In this document: one piece after another, positions 6,046 through 11,792 of the stretch
Position numbering within the stretch: position 1 is the stretch's first letter
Layout: each line of letters opens with the position of its first letter
From: Victivallales bacterium
GTDB lineage: Bacteria > Verrucomicrobiota > Lentisphaeria > Oligosphaerales > Oligosphaeraceae
Direction of reading: 5' to 3'
Assembly (NCBI GenBank): GCA_017431185.1
Contig: JAFRLP010000558.1
Location: 1 to 11,792, forward strand
DNA: 11,792 nucleotides
Program-made: the position numbers and the translations under genes
The notes under the pieces: generated by a model
What the model saw: only the letters and a program-made list of their open reading frames with translations
The model's database searches: none
Told to the model about the DNA's origin: nothing

Positions 6046-8685
6046 ATGAGATTCTCCTTCCTGATTGTTTTTTTGTTTCTACTCTCCGTGTATGGCGAAG
6101 GCTTCCGCCTCACGGGAAATGCGGGGTTTGAGGTCAATCAGGTTAAAGGGGAACTGTATGTTCTGGACGGCAAGACAAAGCGCGAGCTCCCTCTGGTCGC
6201 CCGTGGCAATCAGGATGCTCTCGTGCTTGAGTCGGGCGAGTGCCGTCTGACCTTGGACAGGATTGCGCAACGGGCGAGGCTGTGGCATTTCCACGGGCAA
6301 GCCCAGAACCTGGGAACGGAGGAGGCCTTCTGGGAGATTGGCGTCCGCCTGTTTCCGACGCTGAGTTCGGATGACCAGTTCTGGGGCGGAGTTGACCCGT
6401 TGCCCATCAAGGGAAAGCCCATTGTGCGGGCCGGGAAGGGGGCTGGCAGTTATAAGCGCGACAACCGTCCCTGGCTGGCATTTCCAGTGGCTGCGGTGTT
6501 TGGCGGGAATCGGGCGGTCATCGCGGCGGGGCGGAATGGCGCGCCGCTGAGTTATACGTCCGCCTCGTTTTTCCCGCAAGGAGACAAGGGGACATTGGCC
6601 TACGCCATCCGCATTGTGCCTGGCGCAGGGCGTTCCCTGGAGTTCAGCCTGTCGGCAGGCGTCGTGCCCATGCGTTTCGAGAACGAGGAAAACATAGTGC
6701 AGGCGCACTACGATGCGTTTCCCGAGGATTGGCGCGCCTTGCATGGTTGGGACAATCAGTACATCTGGGGGGCGGACTCCTACTATGCGGCCTGGAAGGC
6801 CAATCCGCCGAGCCGTGAAAAGCTGCGTCGTCGCTACGCGACCATCGAATGGGCATACACGCCCTGGAAGCGTCCAGGCGATGTGTTTGGCAGCGAGCAG
6901 TACTGGCACTATGAACCAAATACGCCTTTCCAGAACAATTTCTCGACCATCTACAACGGCGAGTTCTTTGACTACACCAAACTCACCGTGGCCGAGTTTC
7001 ACGCCAGGCGCAAGCGAATTTTTGACCTCTACGCAGCGGATTTCGGATATTGCTTCTACACCTGTCCTGCATGGTGCGAGTACAATCTCGCCAAGGAGCA
7101 TTTCCCTGACGCCTTGAATCTGGATGTGGAAGAATCACTGCCTCGTGAGTTGAATCGCTGGACGACTTTGAACCACCGCGAACTGGCCGTCATGCCCCAG
7201 TGGAGCGACTATGGCAAGTTCTTCACCGAGAGTATCCAAAAGGCGTATGCGGAGCTCCGTCCCGTGGGCATTGCGATGGATGGCGGCGGATGCGGGGTGT
7301 ATTATCGTGGCGAGGCCACCAAGAACGCGGAGATTCCTGAACGCGCCTGGGATGAGAAAGGGGTGTTCATGGACGAGAGCGCTGCGGTTGACCGCCTGGT
7401 GGATGTCATCCATGCGCTCAATCCCGAGAATCCACCCATTGCCTGGAAGAACTCCTTGGGCAAAAGCGACTACATGATGCTGGAGACCAGCATCTTCAAT
7501 CCATACTTCAAGCGCTGGATGCCGCACATGCGCTACCTGATGGGACAGAGGCCAGTCTCCGTGCACAGTCCTGGATTCTTGTTTGACGACACCATCCCTG
7601 CCTGGCGGAACATGACCCATGAGCAGTTCATGACGGCCTTCGGCAAACTGGCTGACCACGTGGTGTTCACCGACTTCGAGTATGGCTTCACCGAATGCTA
7701 TTCCACCAGGGACGGCAATCCGCGCTCCATCTACTCCCAGCCCGAACTGCTGGAGTGCATGCGGCTGGGATGGCAGGCGCTACCTCCCGTGGAGACTGAC
7801 AACCAGGGGAAATACCTTTACCGTTCGCGGTTTGGCCGCAGTGCGGACACCATTCTCTTTTTCGGAAATCCCTGGGAGGAACCGATGCCCCTGCATTTCA
7901 AGGTCGATAACTCGTATTTGGGCGGGGTGAATCTCTTTGTCCGCAAAATGCGCGACCAGGCTTCCTTGAGCCAGCGGTACAACGCGCCTGACACGTGCTT
8001 TCAGGACACCTTGCCTTCACGGCAGCCCGCGCTCTACGAGGCCATCGTCAGTTTGAGCGCCGCCCCTGATGGCCTGGGGGCGGAGGCAACCGTCCGCAAG
8101 GACTTGAATCGCCAGGAATACACGATAAAACTGGACAACAGCACTCCGTTCCAGGCGGACATCACTCCTCGGCGCATACGCAATTACGTCGCATCCGTCA
8201 AGGTGAATGGGCGTGAGCCTGACGGGACGGTTCCACCCCAGGCGGAAATCACCGTTGAATACCATTCCACCTTGTTTGCCTGCACGTTTGCGGATTTGAA
8301 CGCTTTCCCCTGGCTGGACAGTCGAACCATTCTGCCTGATGCCCCCAACGAGGCGGAACAGAAGGCTGCCAGGCATCTGCGCGAGTACTTCGATTTTCTG
8401 GGACTGAAACGTGGAGAGGGGACGGCAGTGGTGAGGCTCTCGGTGCGTCCAGGCTGGTCGCATGGCCAAAAGCCCATTCGCCTGGAGAATGGGGAACTGC
8501 TGTTCCAGGCCACGACGCCGTTGGAGGCGCGTGGCTTCATGCTGGAACTCAATGCGGCGATGGACAGAAGGTTTCCGTATTTCGTGAAAGAGCCCTATGG
8601 CGGCCCCGTGATGAAGAAAAAATTCGATTTTCTGAATCGTCCGCTGACCTATCGGCGTTGCTTTGAACAGGAGGGAAGGCCATGA
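6046..8685 (+). CDS. Large secreted glycoside-hydrolase-like barrel protein, uncharacterised
   Basis: This 879-residue protein has a clear signal peptide (MRFSFLIVFLFLLSVYG, cleaved about residue 17) and a perfect GGAGGT five bases before the start, so it is exported. I do not recognise a named family. Residues about 25-230 look beta-rich, with many aromatic and Gly residues, like the N-terminal sandwich of alpha-galactosidase-type enzymes. Residues about 250-620 have the alternation of a TIM barrel. Candidate active-site strands are VGIAMDGGG (D412), HSPGFLFDD (D514, D515) and VVFTDFEYG (D543, E545). Residues about 755-879 (ILPDAPNEAEQKAARHLREY, then ARGFMLELNAAMDRRFPYF) resemble the small alpha/beta domain found at the N-terminus of GH20 and GH67 enzymes, here at the C-terminus. 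Neighbours suggest polysaccharide breakdown outside the cytoplasm. The substrate is unknown; that it is a hydrolase is inference from architecture. Confidence 0.7.
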   Translation: MRFSFLIVFLFLLSVYGEGFRLTGNAGFEVNQVKGELYVLDGKTKRELPLVARGNQDALVLESGECRLTLDRIAQRARLWHFHGQAQNLGTEEAFWEIGVRLFPTLSSDDQFWGGVDPLPIKGKPIVRAGKGAGSYKRDNRPWLAFPVAAVFGGNRAVIAAGRNGAPLSYTSASFFPQGDKGTLAYAIRIVPGAGRSLEFSLSAGVVPMRFENEENIVQAHYDAFPEDWRALHGWDNQYIWGADSYYAAWKANPPSREKLRRRYATIEWAYTPWKRPGDVFGSEQYWHYEPNTPFQNNFSTIYNGEFFDYTKLTVAEFHARRKRIFDLYAADFGYCFYTCPAWCEYNLAKEHFPDALNLDVEESLPRELNRWTTLNHRELAVMPQWSDYGKFFTESIQKAYAELRPVGIAMDGGGCGVYYRGEATKNAEIPERAWDEKGVFMDESAAVDRLVDVIHALNPENPPIAWKNSLGKSDYMMLETSIFNPYFKRWMPHMRYLMGQRPVSVHSPGFLFDDTIPAWRNMTHEQFMTAFGKLADHVVFTDFEYGFTECYSTRDGNPRSIYSQPELLECMRLGWQALPPVETDNQGKYLYRSRFGRSADTILFFGNPWEEPMPLHFKVDNSYLGGVNLFVRKMRDQASLSQRYNAPDTCFQDTLPSRQPALYEAIVSLSAAPDGLGAEATVRKDLNRQEYTIKLDNSTPFQADITPRRIRNYVASVKVNGREPDGTVPPQAEITVEYHSTLFACTFADLNAFPWLDSRTILPDAPNEAEQKAARHLREYFDFLGLKRGEGTAVVRLSVRPGWSHGQKPIRLENGELLFQATTPLEARGFMLELNAAMDRRFPYFVKEPYGGPVMKKKFDFLNRPLTYRRCFEQEGRP

Positions 8686-9746
8686 GATTTCCAATGTCCC
8701 ATGCGAGAGTGGCGGCGCTCCTTCTGTGCGGTGGGCTGTTGTCGTTCGCGGAACCGTCACGTTTCATTAGGCGGAATCCTGTCCAGAAGAACTTTTCGGC
8801 GAGTTCCTTGGTCACGTTGCAGAACGATTTTCTGACGGCGGATTTTGCTCGGGATTCCTTGGGGCGGCTGGTGAGTCTGCGGTATCTGGGAGAGGAACTG
8901 CTCACGCCTTTTGAGCGTACCGTCTGGGTGGGCAACCCCCTGATGGAGACCTCCAGCAGCAATGTGTTCGGTTTACGCGAACTGCTATGGGGAGTCAGGA
9001 TGACCACTCTGGACCTCCCCGTGGATTCCGTTGAACGCTACGGTGACAACGGGTTAGACCTCGTCGCCTCCAACTATGGCAACACCCCCTTGAAACTGAC
9101 CCGACATGTCTCCGTGGCGAAGGAGGGATGCCTTCTCCGCTATGAGGTGCAGTTGACAAACCAGGGGGCAAGCCCGTACAGCTATAGCTTGTGGCTGAAC
9201 CTGATACCGCGTCAGCCGTTCCATCCCATCATCCCGCTGGCGGATGGTCTCCTGAAGAGTTTTGCGTTGGGCAACAACTTCCACTCCGCCGATGAGAATT
9301 GGCTTGCCGCACGGCTGGAAAAGCCTGCCGTGGTCCTCGCGCTATCCTGGGCGCACCAGGAATTGGAACCAGATGGGCGTTTCTACAGCCATGGCGCACC
9401 CAACTTCAACACCTTTGAGGCAATTCTTGGCAAACGAACACTGGCTGCGGGAGAGAGCGGAACGCACGCCTACAGCCTGCTGATTCTGCCTGGCCTGCCT
9501 CGACTGAACGCACTATTGGACACCATCGGCATTGCGGTCATTTCTGCCGATTCTGGCTACCGTCTGCTGTTCAGCGCGGCGGAGCCAACGCCTTCACGGC
9601 AGATGCAACTTCGGCTTGCGGATGGCAAGGAAACCACCCTGGCCATTCCTGCTTTGACGCCAGGAAAACTTTGGGAGACCACCATGCAAAATCGTCCGCA
9701 GTCCATTATATTAGAAGGAAAACAGGAGTGTCCTTTCCATTACTGA
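8682..9746 (+). CDS. Secreted beta-sandwich protein, galactose-mutarotase-like superfamily
   Basis: This 354-residue protein overlaps the previous stop by four bases (ATGA) and has AGGAGG at 8669-8674. The signal peptide ends about SFA|EPS (residues 21-23 before the cut). A cysteine in LLLCGG is not in an acceptable lipobox, so it is not called a lipoprotein. The rest is almost all beta strand: VTLQNDFLTADFARDSLGRLVSLRYLG early on, LLRYEVQLTNQG in the middle and SLWLNLIPRQPF after it. This resembles the aldose-1-epimerase/DUF4380-type beta supersandwich, in which an N-terminal strand pair measures a scaffold and a central groove binds sugar. I see no obvious pair of catalytic histidines. It is probably a carbohydrate-binding or processing partner of the upstream barrel enzyme, since the two are translationally coupled. 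The fold call is moderate; the function is unknown. Confidence 0.6.
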   Translation: MRFPMSHARVAALLLCGGLLSFAEPSRFIRRNPVQKNFSASSLVTLQNDFLTADFARDSLGRLVSLRYLGEELLTPFERTVWVGNPLMETSSSNVFGLRELLWGVRMTTLDLPVDSVERYGDNGLDLVASNYGNTPLKLTRHVSVAKEGCLLRYEVQLTNQGASPYSYSLWLNLIPRQPFHPIIPLADGLLKSFALGNNFHSADENWLAARLEKPAVVLALSWAHQELEPDGRFYSHGAPNFNTFEAILGKRTLAAGESGTHAYSLLILPGLPRLNALLDTIGIAVISADSGYRLLFSAAEPTPSRQMQLRLADGKETTLAIPALTPGKLWETTMQNRPQSIILEGKQECPFHY

Positions 9747-9762
9747 ACAGTCTGTAAGAGTT

Positions 9763-9876
9763 ATGAACATCGTTGCGTTTGGGGATTCCATCACAGAAGG
9801 CCGGACAGGTGTAAATAAATGGAGTGACGCACGAATGAAGAAAACAATCTTTCTGCTGGCTGTGACAATGCGATGA
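9763..9876 (+). pseudogene. N-terminal remnant of an SGNH/GDSL hydrolase
   Basis: A 37-codon frame begins MNIVAFGDSITEGRTG, which is the first conserved block of SGNH hydrolases (G-D-S-I-T-E-G, with S9 as the catalytic nucleophile). It lies 16 bases after the beta-sandwich gene, as the next gene of the operon would. After about residue 17 the similarity stops: the frame continues NKWSDARMKKTIFLLAV and ends at 9876 in a TGA that overlaps the start of the LacI-type gene. Full-length SGNH enzymes have about 200 residues, so about 90 percent is gone, including the later Gly, Asn and Asp-x-x-His blocks. The tail from the ATG at 9835 reads like a separate signal-peptide start, which suggests a deletion junction. 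The fragment cannot be an active enzyme. It is a remnant, or less likely a coupling leader for the regulator. Confidence 0.7.
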
Positions 9877-10847
9877 AGAAGATGACTCAACAGGAAATCG
9901 CCGACTCGTTGCATCTGAGCAGGCGAACGGTGGCGCGGGTGCTGCACAATGACCAGTTGGTGCGTCCGTCAACTCGGCGGCAGGTCATTGCCGCGCTCAC
10001 TCGAAATGGCTACTATTTGCAGACGCACACCAAACCTGAGACGGTCTTGCTGGACCTGATGTCCAGCAACGGCTATTTTGCGCGTTGCGTCGAGCCTCTG
10101 ATGCGCCGTCTCACCGCCAGAAACTTCAATTTCGTGGTGACCAACCATCGGGAGGCCCCGGGCGGTTTCCGCAAGATGGTCGGACGTTTTGACACCCTCC
10201 TGTTCTGTTCCATACCGGATGAGGAGGCCATACGCCTTGCCAGGCGTGAAAACCCGATTATCTTCATCATGAACCTGTTTTCCAATGGGGTGCGCGGGGC
10301 GGACATCTCCATTGAGCCAGACAACTTCGGAGGGGGGAAGCTGGCGGCCAGGCATCTCATTGACAAGGGACATCGCCGAATACTGGTGCTTCACGGATCC
10401 AGCAAATCCTCCTTAATGCGGCGGGATGGCTTTTTCGCGGAGGTTCATTTCAACCATCCGGAGTGTCAGGTGACCTTTCGGGAGACGGCTCTTTCCCCAA
10501 AGGACAAGGTGGCGAGCGAACTGGCGCATTTTCTGGCTGGTCTGGAGACGCCTCCCACGGCGGTGTTCTGCACTGGGGGCATCATCGGGGATATTCTCCA
10601 TGGCGCATTGGGGATTTTGGGGTGGAGGGTTCCTGATGACCTCAGCGTCCTGAGTTACGATTTGCCCCCGGATTTGGGACTGGATTATAGTCTGGAGTAC
10701 GACTCCGTGTTTTACCGTCCTCTGCAGTTGGTGGAATTGGCGGAGTATAACCTGGCGAACCGCCCCCTGCTTCAGAAAGGCACGAAGGTTGACATCCTGG
10801 TGGAGCCTGAGCTGGATATTCACAACTCGGTGCGGGCCATAAAATAG
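9873..10847 (+). CDS. LacI/GalR-family transcriptional regulator without a recognisable hinge helix
   Basis: This 324-residue protein has a LacI-type helix-turn-helix at its N-terminus: M4-T-Q-Q-E-I-A-D-S-L-H-L-S-R-R-T-V-A-R-V-L (helices 1 and 2), then VRPSTRRQVIAALTRNGYYL (about 30-49). The periplasmic-binding-like sensor follows, with DISIEPDNFGGGKLAARHLI and DKGHRRILVLHG (subdomain 1) and a PTAVF block, then VPDDLSVLSYD (subdomain 2). In LacI proteins the GYxPN segment normally leads into a hinge helix with AR-x-L before the sensor; here only about ten residues (QTHTKPETV) separate Y48 from the first sensor strand and no AR-x-L is seen. The start overlaps the SGNH remnant stop by four bases; a second ATG nine bases on (M4) is possible. 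It probably senses a sugar and controls this operon, but I find no clear operator. Confidence 0.85.
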   Translation: MKKMTQQEIADSLHLSRRTVARVLHNDQLVRPSTRRQVIAALTRNGYYLQTHTKPETVLLDLMSSNGYFARCVEPLMRRLTARNFNFVVTNHREAPGGFRKMVGRFDTLLFCSIPDEEAIRLARRENPIIFIMNLFSNGVRGADISIEPDNFGGGKLAARHLIDKGHRRILVLHGSSKSSLMRRDGFFAEVHFNHPECQVTFRETALSPKDKVASELAHFLAGLETPPTAVFCTGGIIGDILHGALGILGWRVPDDLSVLSYDLPPDLGLDYSLEYDSVFYRPLQLVELAEYNLANRPLLQKGTKVDILVEPELDIHNSVRAIK

Positions 10848-10858
10848 AAATTATTCTG

Positions 10859-10874
10859 GAAATCGTAAGATTTC
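10859..10874. terminator. Hairpin after the regulator gene, possible terminator or attenuator
   Basis: GAAATC, a four-base loop and GATTTC form a perfect stem beginning 12 bases after the LacI-type stop. No T-run follows, so a rho-independent terminator is not proven. An alternative stem, AAATCGT (10860-10866) with ACGATTT (10878-10884), uses part of the same bases and would exclude it. Confidence 0.35.
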
Positions 10875-10905
10875 GCAACGATTTGGGCGGTTTATGCAAT
10901 TCAGT

Positions 10906-10931
10906 TGCCTTGTTTTTGGGAAGAAAAGGCA
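10906..10931. terminator. Second hairpin downstream of the regulator gene
   Basis: TGCCTT pairs with AAGGCA. After one mismatch the arm extends through TTTT with AAGA around a short loop, about ten pairs in all. No downstream T-run is present. It may insulate the LacI-type gene from the next transcription unit. Confidence 0.3.
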
Positions 10932-11046
10932 GTAAGTTAATGCTATCGAGTTTCCCCTGTTTGGAGATGTTTGGTGCAACATGACGTAATGGCGCCATGC
11001 CTGTTCCAAAACGCAAGGGGGGACAATAAATAGCAACAATGAAATC

Positions 11047-11075
11047 TTGTGTTTCATGACAGGTGAAATTATAGT
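11047..11075 (+). promoter_or_regulatory. Sigma-70-like promoter for the gene at 11129
   Basis: TTGTGT (11047-11052) and TATAGT (11070-11075) are separated by exactly 17 bases. The predicted start near 11082 gives a leader of about 47 bases ending in AAGGAG. An inverted repeat, ATGAAA-N7-TTTCAT (11039-11057), overlaps the -35, and GGTGAAA (11062-11068) is matched by TTTCACC (11099-11105) across the -10, so a repressor site is possible. Confidence 0.5.
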
Positions 11076-11128
11076 AATCCCGCCTGCTTGGATTGATGTT
11101 TCACCCCCCCAAAAAAAGGAGAGTCCCG

Positions 11129-11792
11129 ATGGAAAAGCTGAATGTCGAGCAACTGTTCCGTTCCCAGTCCGCTGCCTTTGCCGAAACCGCCGCCTTGCTG
11201 GAGAGGGTGATGCCTCCCTATTTCTTCAAGAGCGTGACGGAACAGGAATTGACCTCCATCATTCTGATGGCGATGGACATTGAGAACAAGTCAGGCATTC
11301 AGAAGATTGAGCGTCCTGACCGCATCCTGATGGTCTATCTGCGGAGTCCCGAATGCACCCCTGTGGCGACCAGCCGCCAGTTCGCGGGGAAACGCATCCT
11401 GCGCTCCATCGTCCACCAGTCCGCCCCCTTGAATGAGTCGGGCGACATTCTGGTGGTGGAGCAGGTCTCGAAGGAGACGGAGGCGGACGAGGAGCCCCCG
11501 CGCTTCACCTTCGCCGAAATCCGCCAGGCATACCAGGCGCGCTTCGGAAGCGTGCCTGGCAATCTGGAGGACGCGGTGAAGGCGCTGTGCTGGCGTGATG
11601 GCGTCGGCGACTTGGATTTGTCCCGCATCGTGGACCGTCTGCGCTTTGCCTGCGAGGTGGCGCAGCGTGACTACACGCTGACGGAGTTCGAGCTGCTTCC
11701 TGACGGGGAGTACCGCATCACGATGGCGGTTGCGGTGGTGGCCCGCACGGAGGGCTTCTATGCCCGCACTCTGCAACTGCTGGAGGCCAAGG
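11129..11792 (+). CDS. Large protein, tentatively NAD-type glutamate dehydrogenase N-terminal region (partial, C-terminus outside window)
   Basis: An open frame of 221 codons from the ATG at 11129, with AAGGAG at 11116-11121 seven bases upstream, runs off the right edge. The visible part has no signal peptide. MPPYFFKSVTEQE (about residues 32-44) and DRILMVYLRSPE are followed by an acidic linker, then FTFAEIRQAYQARFG. The last block reads LDLSRIVDRLRFACEVAQRDYTLTEFELL and then GFYARTLQLLEA. This reminds me of the N-terminal regulatory half of the large NAD-specific glutamate dehydrogenases of PVC bacteria, in which an MPxxYF segment precedes small regulatory domains and the catalytic dehydrogenase half lies further on. 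That half is not in the window, so the assignment is tentative. It has its own promoter and is not part of the upstream operon. Confidence 0.4.
   Translation, partial: MEKLNVEQLFRSQSAAFAETAALLERVMPPYFFKSVTEQELTSIILMAMDIENKSGIQKIERPDRILMVYLRSPECTPVATSRQFAGKRILRSIVHQSAPLNESGDILVVEQVSKETEADEEPPRFTFAEIRQAYQARFGSVPGNLEDAVKALCWRDGVGDLDLSRIVDRLRFACEVAQRDYTLTEFELLPDGEYRITMAVAVVARTEGFYARTLQLLEAK

Noticed and set aside
8715..8760. Lipoprotein signal in the beta-sandwich protein (LLLCGG)
   Set aside because: The residues before Cys are Leu-Leu, which do not fit the small residue required at -1 of a lipobox; an ordinary cleavage at SFA fits better.
9747..10000. LacI-type operator near the regulator or upstream of the operon
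   Set aside because: I searched by eye for an even palindrome with a central CG and found none convincing upstream of 2343, 4670 or 9873.

Overview
The window looks like a stretch of chromosome from a free-living or gut member of the PVC group, most likely Lentisphaerota (Victivallis-like). This is inference. It rests on two pseudopilin-type proteins with the C-terminal H-X9-DG signature, placed next to carbohydrate-active genes and a LacI-type regulator, an arrangement common in that phylum. There are no rRNA, tRNA, CRISPR or insertion-sequence features that I can see. All coding regions use a normal code and strong Shine-Dalgarno sites (AAGGAG/GGAGG).

Layout. (1) Positions 1-2066, minus strand: a two-gene type II restriction-modification system. 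A 5-methylcytosine DNA methyltransferase with an extra N-terminal helix-turn-helix is followed 5 bases later by a PD-(D/E)XK restriction endonuclease that runs off the left edge. Its promoter region (2067-2146) carries two adjacent perfect palindromes. (2) Positions 2343-4514, plus strand: a cytoplasmic GH42-like TIM-barrel glycosidase homologue with its own promoter. (3) Positions 4670-10847, plus strand: a tightly packed operon of pseudopilin 1, pseudopilin 2, a large secreted barrel enzyme, a secreted beta-sandwich (mutarotase-like) protein, a 37-codon remnant of an SGNH/GDSL hydrolase, and a LacI-family regulator. Four of its junctions are 3-4 base overlaps or gaps. (4) Positions 10848-11128: an intergenic region with hairpins and a good sigma-70-like promoter. 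(5) Positions 11129-11792: the start of a large protein, tentatively a large NAD-type glutamate dehydrogenase, cut by the right edge.

How it may work together. The operon reads as a small carbohydrate-use locus. The secreted barrel enzyme and beta-sandwich protein would act outside the cytoplasm, the cytoplasmic GH42-like protein would work on imported products, and the LacI protein would sense a sugar. The pseudopilins, co-translated with the enzymes, may be dedicated parts of a type II-secretion-like or surface structure serving this locus; that is a hypothesis. The restriction-modification genes use more AT-rich codons (AGA/AGG, TTA, ATA) than the operon and look like an independent acquired module.

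The points most worth a second look are the pseudopilin pair (one without any prepilin leader) coupled to uncharacterised secreted enzymes, the SGNH remnant overlapping the regulator start, the regulator's missing hinge helix, and the tandem palindromes in the restriction-modification promoter.
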